DNA of 64,000 bases, taken from Saccharothrix ecbatanensis. Lineage in GTDB: Bacteria > Actinomycetota > Actinomycetes > Mycobacteriales > Pseudonocardiaceae. The position numbers and the translations under genes are program-made. Positions 33,313 to 41,545 of this stretch are shown piece after piece; position 1 is the stretch's first letter; each line of letters begins with the position of its first letter. The DNA is taken from assembly GCF_014205015.1 (NCBI RefSeq), contig NZ_JACHMO010000001.1:2170001-2234000 (forward strand), written 5' to 3'. Under the pieces are notes generated by a model. The model ran no database searches. It saw only the letters and a program-made list of their open reading frames with translations, and was not told the origin of the DNA.

Positions 33313-34335
33313 TCAACACCGGGGACCGCTGCCGGTCAAGGGGTCGGCTAGCACATCTGCCCAGTGCCCGTGTACCGACAGCAGGATGTCAGCCAGACCG
33401 TGCACCGGTTGCCAGCCCGGGTAGTCGCGCCGGAACTTGCGCGTGTCGGTGATCCACCACCGAACATCGGCGAACCGGTTCTCGGGCTCGTACTCGAACG
33501 GCACCTCGCAGCCGGTCAGGTACTCGTACTGCGCGATCAGCTCCAGGATCGACGCACTCCGCTCCCGCCCGCCACCCGCGTGGTAGACCTCGCCCGGCCT
33601 CGGCTCCAGGTAGAACTGCCAGAACATCTCCACCAGGTCCCGCGCGTCCAGCACGTCCCGCACCTGCTTGCCCCCGTGCCCGATCACCGGGAACGTCGCA
33701 CCGCGCACGGCAGCCCGCACCATGTTCGACAGGAAGCCGTCCTGCACCACCCCCGCGCCGGTCACGCTGCCGCACCGGAACACACCGACCCGCATCCCCA
33801 ACCCGCTCGCGTACGACCGCGCCGCGAGGTCGGCCGCCAACTTCGACACCCCGAAGAACGTCCGGTTCACGCCGTCCGCGCGGACCGACTCGTCGACGCC
33901 GTGCTCGTGGTACGGGTGCGAGGCGTCGATCTCCCACCTCGTCGACGCTTCCAGCACCGGCAGGGAGTCCGACGCGTCGCCGTACACCTTCGTGGTGGAC
34001 GTGAGCACGACGACCGCACCCGGGCAGTGCGTCCGAACGGTCTCCAGCACGTTCATCGTGCCGACCGCGTTGACGTTCAGGTCCACGAGTGGCTGCGTGG
34101 ACACCGGCTGCCCGGCCGTGTGCACGACCAGCCGCACGTCCGTGCCGTACTCGCCGAACACGCTGGTGAGCGCGCCGAGATCACGCACGTCCGCCCGGTG
34201 GTGCCGGTAGTTCGGGATGAGCTCGACGTCCGCCAGGTTGTCCACGCCCACGACCAGGTCGAACCTCGCCGCGAGCGCCCGCACGGCCTCACCGCCCACC
34301 AGACCCGCCGAGCCGGTGACCACTACCACGTCCAT
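33313..34335 (-). CDS. NAD-dependent epimerase/dehydratase-like protein
   Basis: A 340-residue extended short-chain dehydrogenase, nearest by eye to CDP-paratose 2-epimerase or related nucleotide-sugar epimerases. The Rossmann motif is VTGSAGLVGGEAV (residues 6-18), and VVLTSTTKVYGDAS carries the usual Ser/Thr. The catalytic Tyr-x-x-x-Lys reads FFGVSK: the tyrosine is Phe, a residue needed for proton transfer in classical members. It may have lost epimerase activity or be a binding protein. A palindrome lies 16 bp upstream of the start. It sits between a LuxR gene and the eCIS operon in the same direction; a role in modifying a glycan receptor or anchor is conjecture. Confidence 0.75.
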   Translation of the reverse strand: MDVVVVTGSAGLVGGEAVRALAARFDLVVGVDNLADVELIPNYRHHRADVRDLGALTSVFGEYGTDVRLVVHTAGQPVSTQPLVDLNVNAVGTMNVLETVRTHCPGAVVVLTSTTKVYGDASDSLPVLEASTRWEIDASHPYHEHGVDESVRADGVNRTFFGVSKLAADLAARSYASGLGMRVGVFRCGSVTGAGVVQDGFLSNMVRAAVRGATFPVIGHGGKQVRDVLDARDLVEMFWQFYLEPRPGEVYHAGGGRERSASILELIAQYEYLTGCEVPFEYEPENRFADVRWWITDTRKFRRDYPGWQPVHGLADILLSVHGHWADVLADPLTGSGPRC

Positions 34336-34350
34336 GTGCCGCTCCTACTC

Positions 34351-34365
34351 TGTCTACAGTGGACA
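34351..34365. promoter_or_regulatory. Near-perfect palindrome before the epimerase-like gene
   Basis: TGTCTACAGTGGACA is a 15-bp palindrome with one mismatched pair. It lies between the stop of the Zn-ribbon gene (34367) and the ATG at 34335. It is likely an operator or promoter element for the epimerase-like gene. Confidence 0.4.
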
Positions 34366-34366
34366 C

Positions 34367-35356
34367 CTAAGGTCGGCGGAAGAACTCCACCTCGCCCAAC
34401 GCGATGTGCCGTCCCGGCGCCAACCCGGCGGCGGCCTGCACGACCAGCCGGACCCGCACGACCCCGCTCACCGCCATGTCGACGCGTTGCGGCCCGACCT
34501 TGTCGGCGAGGGGTAACGGGATGGTGCGGTTGACGCCGTCCGCCGACGTCACCACCATGTCCACCGACGTCACCCTGGCCTGCCCCAGGAACGCCTTCTC
34601 CTCCACGCCCGCGCCCGTGTGCACCACCACCGACAGCAGCCGGAACGGTGTGGCGAAACCGAACTCCACCGTGTCACCCACAGCGGTCGCGCCCCAGTAC
34701 CGGTTCGACAGCCCGTCCACGGCGGCGGCAGCGGGGTGGCCGGGCACCTCGGCGGTGGCGGTGCTGCTGCTCGGACCGACGGCGACCGGGGTGGACGTCT
34801 TGTCGCGGATGTCCTCGATCAGCGCCAGGGCATTGGGGTAGAAGAGGATCGCGGCCAGCAGCAACACCGCGCACGCCGCCACCGCGACCAGTCGGCGCAG
34901 CCAGCGTGACCGGTCGCCGTGCCACCGCCACCGACGTCGTGTCAGCGGGCTCTCCTTGCGAACAGCGGAGGAGACCAGCGGCGTGGCGCAGCGGCGGCAG
35001 AACCGGCGTCCGGGCGGGTTCGCGGTGCCGCACGCCGGGCACGGCGGCCCGATGACCACCTCGTCGTCCACCGCGCTGGGCAGTGGTCGACGGGCTTCCG
35101 GACGACCCGGCGGCACCGGTCCCGGCCGCTTCTCGGGCTCCTGTTCGGCGAGCGGCCCGGCGAGCGGCCCGGCGAATGGACCGGCGAGCGGCCCGGCGAG
35201 CGGCCCGGCGAATGGACCGGCGAGCGGCCCGGTGAGTGGTCCGGTGAGTGGCTCGGCCGACTCCGGCGTGGCGGCCCAACCCAGGTAGGTGCCGCAGTTG
35301 CCGCAGAAGTCGTCGGCGTCCCGCATGGGCGCGCCGCACTGCGTGCACAGGCGCAT
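34367..35356 (-). CDS. Zn-ribbon, membrane-anchored, discoidin-like protein
   Basis: A 329-residue protein. Two zinc ribbons come first: CTQCGAPM...CGNCG at residues 4-22 and CPACGTAN...CRRCA near 105-122. Between them are in-frame 4- and 8-residue repeats of the type GPLAGPFA. One membrane segment follows (about 153-172: LVAVAACAVLLLAAILFY). The C-terminal domain has the beta-sandwich look of NADase-type or discoidin glycan-binding modules (SNRYWGATAVGDTVEFGF, VRVRLVVQAA, HIALGEVEFF). The topology would place the zinc ribbons in the cytoplasm and the binding domain outside. It is the last gene of the eCIS baseplate operon, one base after the gpI-like gene; it may tether the particle to the membrane, a role I infer from topology. 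Confidence 0.65.
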   Translation of the reverse strand: MRLCTQCGAPMRDADDFCGNCGTYLGWAATPESAEPLTGPLTGPLAGPFAGPLAGPLAGPFAGPLAGPLAEQEPEKRPGPVPPGRPEARRPLPSAVDDEVVIGPPCPACGTANPPGRRFCRRCATPLVSSAVRKESPLTRRRWRWHGDRSRWLRRLVAVAACAVLLLAAILFYPNALALIEDIRDKTSTPVAVGPSSSTATAEVPGHPAAAAVDGLSNRYWGATAVGDTVEFGFATPFRLLSVVVHTGAGVEEKAFLGQARVTSVDMVVTSADGVNRTIPLPLADKVGPQRVDMAVSGVVRVRLVVQAAAGLAPGRHIALGEVEFFRRP

Positions 35357-35357
35357 G

Positions 35358-35900
35358 TCAATCCCCGTTCAGCACTTCGACGGTGCAGGTGACGTGCAGC
35401 GGGCGCGCCGCGTCGACCAGCGCCACCACCCGCTCCCGGTCGACCACCCCGGACCGGCCCGGCCGCACCCGCACCACGACGACGTCCTGCCGTTCGGGCA
35501 TGGCGGTGTCGGGTCGGGTGGACCACGTCGCGCCCGACCCGTCGACCACCGAGGCCCGCACGCCCAGGCACAGCTCCAGCCGTGCCACAAGGCCTTGAGC
35601 GGTGCCGCGCAGGCGGTGCAGGTCGACGGCGCGGCGGACCGCTTCACGCCGCAGCGACTCCGGCCACGACGGGTCCATGTCCGCCGCCACCCAGGACGAC
35701 AACCACGCGACGAAGTCCTCTGGCGCGAGGTCGGCGTCGAAGTACTCGGGCAGGTTGTCCAGCGTCGACAGGATCGCGGACAGCACGGCGTCCAGACCGG
35801 AGGTGAACCGCTGGGCGAAGTCGTCCGCCGCGTACAGGGCGGGCAGCATCTCGCCCAGCGGGTACCGGCTGGGCAGCTCTGGCAGTGCGACGCGGCTCAT
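35358..35900 (-). CDS. eCIS baseplate protein, tail protein I (gpI)-like
   Basis: A 180-residue phage tail protein I-type component. LPSRYPLGEMLPALYAADDFAQRFTSGLDAVLSAILSTLDNL followed by YFDADLAPEDFVAWLSSWV is the family's recognisable helical start, and LRREAVRRAVDLHRLRGTAQGL is its second block. In eCIS particles this protein joins the baseplate wedge with gpJ (the Afp12/Pvc12 position). The ATG overlaps the gpJ stop by 4 nt (ATGA). Upstream in-frame extension is rejected as Arg-rich. Confidence 0.82.
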   Translation of the reverse strand: MSRVALPELPSRYPLGEMLPALYAADDFAQRFTSGLDAVLSAILSTLDNLPEYFDADLAPEDFVAWLSSWVAADMDPSWPESLRREAVRRAVDLHRLRGTAQGLVARLELCLGVRASVVDGSGATWSTRPDTAMPERQDVVVVRVRPGRSGVVDRERVVALVDAARPLHVTCTVEVLNGD

Positions 35901-37825
35901 GCGACCACGACCTGGTGCTGGTAGGAGAACACCAGGGCGTTCGGCGCCACCTCGACCCGGTCCACCGGAGCACCGCGCGCCCCGGTGATCGGGTTGGCCG
36001 GGAACAGCCGGATCTCCTCCACCAGTCGCACCCCGGCAACGCCTTGCAGCACCGCGAACACCTCGCCGAACTGCACGGGCCGCCCGAACTCCCACCCCAC
36101 GCCGTCCGTGCCGCCACGCAACGGGTTGAGGTAACGGTAGAGGGCGTCCAGCGCTTCCTCACGCACGCGGTTGGCCTCGGCTTCAGGCGCCGCCACCCGC
36201 GCGACGACCGTGATGCCCTGGTAGCGCGGCGGTTCCACGACCAGCCGCGTGCCGAGCAGCCGCCGTTCGTCCAACCGCCGGGCCACCGCCGACACCACGT
36301 CCTCGGTCGGCACCAACTGCTCGAACCTCAGCCGGTCGCCCTGGTCGGCGACGGCGTCGGGCACGACCAGCACTCGCGCCGCGCCCGGCCCGTCAGGCAG
36401 GCACCGCACCCTGGCCAGCGACGGCGCGGCCAGCTTGGCGATGTGCTCGTGGTCCTCGGCGGTCACCGCTCGTTCCTGCACCCGGAGCTGGTGGGGCGCA
36501 CGCACCTTCGCCTCGGCGATCGTCTCGCCGTCCACGCCACCGCGTGCCGCCTCACGGTTCTCCACCGCCGACACGTACGGCACGGAACTGCGCAGCACGG
36601 AGATCGCGCCACGCGCCACGTTCCCGGAACGCCCGCCGCCCGTGCGGTAACGGGGCACCTGCACCACCGAGCCCTTGGGCGGCACCGCGCCGTAGCGGCG
36701 CAACGTCCCGTCCGCCTCACGGACCGCCGGCGGGAACTGGAACTCGCCCCGGACGGCGTCCAGCACCACGTGCCGGTCGTCCGGCTTCGACGCGCCGAAG
36801 TGCTCCACGACGGTCCAGTCCTGCCAGCCGTCGCCCGCCGACACCCGCACCACCAGCGGATCGCCGTCCAGCAGCACGGGGGAGCGCGGCACGGTGAACC
36901 GCTGCCCCGGCACGCCCGCCGTCTCACCCAGCGGCACATCCCTCTCGGTCTCCGCGTGCTCGGCCGCCGTGGTACCGCCGATCGTGAACGCCTCGGCCTC
37001 CCTGATCGTCGGGGAGTTGGCGTAGAACGGCTGCTCGCGCGCCGGCTCGGTGACCCGGCAGCGCAGCCAGCCCGCGCGGTGGCCGGCCACCACCGACTCG
37101 GCGTGACCGGCCGGCACGTGCAGCACGACCTCACCGGGCCGGTTCAGGCCGCCGGTGCTGTCCTCGTCCACCTCGCACGGCAGCCAGTCCTGCCCGGTCC
37201 ACGCCTCCCACACCAGCGGCGGCTGCCGCGGGTCCACGCCGATGCCCTCGACCCGGCTGTCCAGTCGCAGCACCACGACACAGCGCGGCACCGCCGCCGA
37301 CAGGCCGAACAGCGTCGCGTCACCGGGCGCGGGCGCGGCCTGGAAGCACCGCACGTCCTGGCCCGCTTCCAGGTCTCTGGTGCGGTCGGCGTGCTCGCCC
37401 GACGCCGCCCTGGTCACCAGCCGCTGCACCGAGCACGGCACCACGGCCAGCTCGTCGGTCGTGGCGAACACGACCTCCTCGGAGTCCTCCGAGCGTTCCG
37501 TGGAGACTTCCGTGCCGACCGGCAGCACCACGGTCTGCGGCTGCGGCGCGGACAGCCAGAACGTGACGTCGGCGCGCGCGGCGGTCGGCGGGAACAGCGT
37601 GATGCCGAGCAGGTCCAGGAACGCCAGGTGGTTGCGCTCGGGCACCCGGTTGAGCCGGTAGACGAGCTGGTCGACCATCTGCGCGAACGTCTCGATGAGC
37701 GTGACGCCGGGGTCGGAGACGTTGTGGTCCGTCCACTCCGGACAGCTCTGCTGGACGTACCGCTTGGCCTCGTCCACGAGCTGCTGGAACCGGCGGTCGT
37801 CCAGGTTGGGTGCGGGCAGCGCCAT
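35897..37825 (-). CDS. eCIS baseplate wedge protein J (gpJ)-like
   Basis: A 642-residue putative baseplate assembly protein. The opening LDDRRFQQLVDEAKRYVQQSCPEWTDHNVSDPGVTLIETFAQMVDQLVYRLNRVPE is the signature of Afp11/gpJ-type proteins. Later stretches such as VQERAVTAEDHEHIAKLAAP and VVEPPRYQGITVVARVAA are also family-like. It forms the wedge ring around the spike, anchoring the sheath. The ATG at 37825 shares one base with the gp25 stop (TGATG), and the gene ends overlapping gpI. It is the usual size for this class. Confidence 0.87.
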   Translation of the reverse strand: MALPAPNLDDRRFQQLVDEAKRYVQQSCPEWTDHNVSDPGVTLIETFAQMVDQLVYRLNRVPERNHLAFLDLLGITLFPPTAARADVTFWLSAPQPQTVVLPVGTEVSTERSEDSEEVVFATTDELAVVPCSVQRLVTRAASGEHADRTRDLEAGQDVRCFQAAPAPGDATLFGLSAAVPRCVVVLRLDSRVEGIGVDPRQPPLVWEAWTGQDWLPCEVDEDSTGGLNRPGEVVLHVPAGHAESVVAGHRAGWLRCRVTEPAREQPFYANSPTIREAEAFTIGGTTAAEHAETERDVPLGETAGVPGQRFTVPRSPVLLDGDPLVVRVSAGDGWQDWTVVEHFGASKPDDRHVVLDAVRGEFQFPPAVREADGTLRRYGAVPPKGSVVQVPRYRTGGGRSGNVARGAISVLRSSVPYVSAVENREAARGGVDGETIAEAKVRAPHQLRVQERAVTAEDHEHIAKLAAPSLARVRCLPDGPGAARVLVVPDAVADQGDRLRFEQLVPTEDVVSAVARRLDERRLLGTRLVVEPPRYQGITVVARVAAPEAEANRVREEALDALYRYLNPLRGGTDGVGWEFGRPVQFGEVFAVLQGVAGVRLVEEIRLFPANPITGARGAPVDRVEVAPNALVFSYQHQVVVA

Positions 37826-38232
37826 CAGTCCGCGCTCCCTTCGTCGGGGATGGTGTAGAAGGGGAAGACCAGGTTGCGCTGGTCGTTGGTCGACCGGATC
37901 GTGTAGCGCACGTCGATGTAGAGCGTCCCGGCCTCGACCGCGTCGAACGCGACGACCACGTCGTCGACCTCGATCCGCGGCTCCCACCGGTCCAGCGCGG
38001 CACGCACCTCGCGGGCGATGTGGCCCGCCGTGGCGCCGTCCGCCGACGCGAACACGTGCTCGTGGATGCCGCAGCCGAACTCGGGGCGCATCGGCCGTTC
38101 ACCCGGCGCGGTGCCCAGGACGAGCCGGATCGCCTCGGTGATCTCCTGGTCGCGCTCGACCATCCCGATCCCGCCGGTGGGTCCGGTGCGCATCGGGAAA
38201 CCCCAGCCGCGCCCGATGAAGCTCTCGCTCAT
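37825..38232 (-). CDS. eCIS baseplate protein, GPW/gp25 family
   Basis: A 135-residue gp25-like protein. The conserved block is EITEAIRLVLGTAPGERPMRPEFGCGIHEHVF, including the Glu-Pro/Arg motif (here MRPEFG) by which gp25 links baseplate to sheath. The C-terminal half has the alternating pattern of the family (VDDVVVAFDAVEAGTLYIDVRYTI). It corresponds to the Afp9 position. It is coupled to gpJ by TGATG and separated from the PAAR gene stop by a single base. Confidence 0.88.
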   Translation of the reverse strand: MSESFIGRGWGFPMRTGPTGGIGMVERDQEITEAIRLVLGTAPGERPMRPEFGCGIHEHVFASADGATAGHIAREVRAALDRWEPRIEVDDVVVAFDAVEAGTLYIDVRYTIRSTNDQRNLVFPFYTIPDEGSAD

Positions 38233-38233
38233 G

Positions 38234-38539
38234 TCACCTGCCTCCGATGTGGACGGTGGGCGCGCCGGAGAGGATGGTCGCGTCGCACGTGGTGCTGTCG
38301 CCGACCCGAGCCGCGTTCACCCCGCCGATGAGCACCTGGCCGGTGAGGCGGGGTTCGACGATGTTCAACGGCCCCATCGCGAGGTCCTTCGGCACGATGC
38401 ACACGTGCTGACTGCCGCCCACAGCGGCAGGCTTGCCCTCGATCAGGACCGTGGCGACCTTGATTGCGACGGCGGCCGGCGGTGGGCCGACGGTGCCGCC
38501 GTGCGACGTCTTGTCACCCAGCCGGGCAGCGGGGGGCAT
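38234..38539 (-). CDS. eCIS PAAR-like spike tip protein
   Basis: A 101-residue PAAR-type protein that would sharpen the VgrG spike. It opens MPPAARLGDKTSHGG, contains VLIEGKPAAV, and has metal-site candidates His15, His44, Cys46 and Cys79 in the pattern of PAAR cones (GSQHVCIV, DSTTCDATI). The start ATG at 38539 was chosen because it begins the domain; a longer frame upstream lacks a ribosome binding site. It carries no C-terminal effector extension, so cargo is not fused to the tip. Confidence 0.85.
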   Translation of the reverse strand: MPPAARLGDKTSHGGTVGPPPAAVAIKVATVLIEGKPAAVGGSQHVCIVPKDLAMGPLNIVEPRLTGQVLIGGVNAARVGDSTTCDATILSGAPTVHIGGR

Positions 38540-38561
38540 CAGGTCTCCCTCGTCATGAGCG

Positions 38562-40325
38562 TCAGTTGATCCGGACGATCGGGGCCTTGACCACGGCTTG
38601 GACGCCGCCGTCGAGGGACGCGTCGGTGCCACCGTTCACGGACGCCGAGGTGGTCGCCTCGACGGACACCGTGTTGCCCTTCAACACCAGGTCGCCGAGC
38701 CCGGCGTCGACGGTGATCCCCTTGGCGTTCAGGGTGATCGAGCCGAGGACCCGGCGACCCCGCGGACCGCTCACGCGGATGTCGATGCTGCCGGTCTTCT
38801 CGTCCAGCGTGATGTCGAGCCGCTTGTCGCCGGTCTGGACCCGGACACCGGCGGTGGTGAGGCCGTCCAGCAGCTCCAGCCGGTTGCCCTTGCGGGACAC
38901 CAGCGACCGCCGGTTCACCCGGCCGCTCGTGCGGTCCACCAGCGGCAGGTCGTGCGGTGAGGGGAGGTCGACGCCGTTGTAGAGGCCGCCGAGCACGTAC
39001 GGGCGGTCCAGGCTGCCCTGCTCGAAGCCGACCAGCACCTCGTCGTTGACCTCGGGGCTGAACACCCCGCCGCCGCCGACCCCGCCCCACTGCACGGTGC
39101 GGACCCAGTCGGTGACGTAGTTGTCGTCCAGCCAGGGGAACTTCAGCCGCACCAGGCCCCGCTGGTCGCGGCCGACCTCCTTGATGTCGGTGACGATCCC
39201 GGTGGCCAGACCCGGCATCCGCGGCGAGCGTGCGGGCGCGTTGCCGCCCAGAGCCAACCCGGCCAGCGACCGGTCCGGCGAACTGCTCACCGTGACGATG
39301 CTGCGGTAGCCGGTGACGGAGTCGATCACGTGCCGCACCGACGAGGCGGTGTAGCGCCCGCTGAACGCCGGCCCGGCGTCGTCCAACGTGATCGGCACGC
39401 CCGCGCGCAGCTGGGGGTCGCCATTGGCGACCGCCTCGATCTCGGCGTACCCGGCGCTGACGGCCTCGGCGAGCGACCGTGCCGCGGTGTCGGCCTCGGC
39501 CTGCGTGCTGTACGGCGTGTCCGCCACCAGCATGGTCGTCCGCTTGCCGGCGACGGACGTGCCGAAGCCCGGCAGGGCGGTCTTGCTCCGGATGGCCGGC
39601 TCGACCGCCACGAACGCCTTCTTGGTCGCCACGTCCCAGGCCCGCACCTCTACCCTTTCCACCTGGTCGGCTCCGGTGAGCGAGGCGCGCAGGGACAGCA
39701 GGCGGTCGTGCCGGAGCACCAGAGGACTTTGCACGTCGGGCGCCGGCGCACCGGACGCGGGCTTGGGCTTGAGCAGCTCCAGCTTGCCCGTGTCGTCCAC
39801 CTGGACGGTCACGCCGTGCTCGTGGGCGAGCTGCTGGAGGAACTCCCAGTCCGACACGTTCGCCTGGCTGATCTGCGTGTACCGGACCGGGGAGAGCTCG
39901 ACGCGGCCGACGGTGAGGCCCGCGTTCCGGGCGACCTGGCGCACGACCGTGGCGGCGGGGACGTTGTGGAACGCCTCCACCCGGCGGCCCCGGAACAGCC
40001 GGTGGGCCTTGCTCATGGCGCGGATGACGGTGAACGTGCCGGTCGAGTCGCGGTCCGCCTCCAGCGCGGTGACCTCGCCGCCGAACAGCTGCGCCTTGCT
40101 CTCGACCGTCACCACGGACACCGTCACCGGCGTGCCGATCTTGATGCCGCTGTCGGTCAGCAGCTCGTGCATGTCGTCCCGGTAGGTGAGGACGGCGAGG
40201 TCCGGCAGGCCGACGTTCTCGTCGACCACGCAGCTGACCAGCCTCTCCTCCCACATGGGCGACAGCGAGCCGGCCTTCACGATCAGGTCGGCGGCGAACG
40301 ACCGGAGCGGCTTGGCGGCGGTCAT
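38562..40325 (-). CDS. eCIS VgrG-like spike protein
   Basis: A 587-residue VgrG/gp27-gp5-type spike. The N-terminal gp27-like part (to about 350) includes SDWEFLQQLAHEHGVTVQVDDTGKLELLKP. The OB-fold follows with GIVTDIKEVGRDQRGLVRLKFPWLDDNYVTDWVRTVQWGGVGGGGVFSPEVNDEVLVGFEQGSLDRPYVLGGLYNG, a canonical gp5 block cited in parts. The end is a repetitive beta-helix (ISVEATTSASVNGGTDASL). There is no effector extension. The ATG overlaps the LysM gene stop by 4 nt. It trimerises to make the central spike at the Afp8 position. Confidence 0.9.
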   Translation of the reverse strand: MTAAKPLRSFAADLIVKAGSLSPMWEERLVSCVVDENVGLPDLAVLTYRDDMHELLTDSGIKIGTPVTVSVVTVESKAQLFGGEVTALEADRDSTGTFTVIRAMSKAHRLFRGRRVEAFHNVPAATVVRQVARNAGLTVGRVELSPVRYTQISQANVSDWEFLQQLAHEHGVTVQVDDTGKLELLKPKPASGAPAPDVQSPLVLRHDRLLSLRASLTGADQVERVEVRAWDVATKKAFVAVEPAIRSKTALPGFGTSVAGKRTTMLVADTPYSTQAEADTAARSLAEAVSAGYAEIEAVANGDPQLRAGVPITLDDAGPAFSGRYTASSVRHVIDSVTGYRSIVTVSSSPDRSLAGLALGGNAPARSPRMPGLATGIVTDIKEVGRDQRGLVRLKFPWLDDNYVTDWVRTVQWGGVGGGGVFSPEVNDEVLVGFEQGSLDRPYVLGGLYNGVDLPSPHDLPLVDRTSGRVNRRSLVSRKGNRLELLDGLTTAGVRVQTGDKRLDITLDEKTGSIDIRVSGPRGRRVLGSITLNAKGITVDAGLGDLVLKGNTVSVEATTSASVNGGTDASLDGGVQAVVKAPIVRIN

Positions 40326-41029
40326 CGTGCGTCCTCCATCGCTGGCACCAGCAGCTCGACGCCCGGCACGAGCAGCATCGGGTCGTCGATGTCGTTCGCC
40401 TCGGCGATCACCCGCCAGGCGGTGGCGTCGCCGTACTCGCGCCACGCCAGCTGCGGCAGGCTGTCGCCTTTGACGACACGGTGCGTGCGGCGGGCCTCGC
40501 GTGACCCTGACGTCGGGTTCTGGCCGAGGACGTAGGCGCCGGCCTCCTCGATCGACAGCGAGCACCTCGCACGCAGCGGGCGTCCGTCGACGTCGAACAG
40601 CGAGTAGTCCACCGAGAGGTTCGACAGCACGCCGTCGAACGACGTGGTCTTGGAGGTGCCCCACTCGAAGCGGACCCACGGGCTCGCGGGCTTCTTCGTC
40701 GCCAGGCTCTTCTTGGTGGGCACGCAGGCCTTGAGCAGCTGCTCCACCCGGATCTCCACCGAGTTGTCGTGCGTGGCGGTGGCGTCGAGGAGGACGTCCA
40801 CCGACAGGGTCCGCGGTCCGCTGCCGACGAACTCGGGCATCGACGCCTCCTCCGCCATGCGGGAGGGGTTGCGGCGCCACTCGGTGTTCTTGCTCAGTGC
40901 CAGCGTGCTCGGGTTGAACTGGAACTTCACCGTGGCCAGCCGGGCGCCCGGCTTCGCGCCCGTCTTGGCCGGCGGCTCCATGATGACGAGCTGGGCGCGG
41001 GTGAGGCTCGCTCCCGGTTTGCGTGCCAT
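40322..41029 (-). CDS. eCIS LysM-containing tube-baseplate adaptor
   Basis: A 235-residue protein at the Afp7 position. The N-terminal part has VKFQFNPSTLALSKNTEWRR, typical of CIS tube-adaptor proteins. The C-terminal 55 residues form a LysM-like module (HRVVKGDSLPQLAWREYGDATAWRVIAEANDIDDP, ending LLVPG-ELLVP). In eCIS the LysM is structural at the hub and does not bind wall. The start ATG at 41029 follows AGGAGGTCCACCAC. It is coupled to vgrG by an ATGA overlap. Confidence 0.87.
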   Translation of the reverse strand: MARKPGASLTRAQLVIMEPPAKTGAKPGARLATVKFQFNPSTLALSKNTEWRRNPSRMAEEASMPEFVGSGPRTLSVDVLLDATATHDNSVEIRVEQLLKACVPTKKSLATKKPASPWVRFEWGTSKTTSFDGVLSNLSVDYSLFDVDGRPLRARCSLSIEEAGAYVLGQNPTSGSREARRTHRVVKGDSLPQLAWREYGDATAWRVIAEANDIDDPMLLVPGVELLVPAMEDAR

Positions 41030-41044
41030 GTGGTGGACCTCCTG

Positions 41045-41470
41045 TCAGGACGCGTCGATGCCTTCGTGGGCGAATTCGAGGGTTTCCGTGGCGGCTTGGG
41101 AGGTGGACGGGTCGAAGGACGGGCCCTGCCAGCGGACGGGGACGATGCCCTGGACCTGCCAGCTGGCGATCGTGCTGCCGTCGGGGGTGAGGGCGACGAT
41201 CTCGCCGTCCTTGCGCTCGACCTTCTTGATGACGTCGTTGAGCCACTTGACGACTTTGGCGGTGTCCTTGGTGACCGGTCGCGTCATCGTGATGTTCGAC
41301 CAGGTGATGCGGGAGGGGAGCTGCCAGCTGAAACCGTTGTTGCCGCCCTCGGCGAACTGCTCGACCTCCATCTGCGCGCCCATGCCGTCACAGGTGTGGA
41401 ACGCGCCGAGATCGTTGCCCGCTATGGAGAGCCGGAAGAAGACGCTGGTGGCGAAGAGGGTGTCGGACAT
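41045..41470 (-). CDS. eCIS tube-initiator-like protein (gp19 fold)
   Basis: A 141-residue protein of the T4 gp19/tail-tube superfamily. FRLSIAGNDLGAFHTCDGMGAQMEVEQFAEGG and LKSRITWSNITMTRP-type strands are characteristic. It is shorter than and different from the other tube protein at 44.7 kb. Its place directly before the LysM and VgrG genes matches Afp5, the tube-initiator ring at the spike. Stop-to-start spacing to the LysM gene is 15 bp. Confidence 0.85.
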   Translation of the reverse strand: MSDTLFATSVFFRLSIAGNDLGAFHTCDGMGAQMEVEQFAEGGNNGFSWQLPSRITWSNITMTRPVTKDTAKVVKWLNDVIKKVERKDGEIVALTPDGSTIASWQVQGIVPVRWQGPSFDPSTSQAATETLEFAHEGIDAS

Positions 41471-41545
41471 CGGGATCTCCTGTGCTGGTCTGCGCGTTCG
41501 GTCTGTGCTTTGGCTCTGTGCTTTCGGTGTGCGCGGTGGGGTGGG

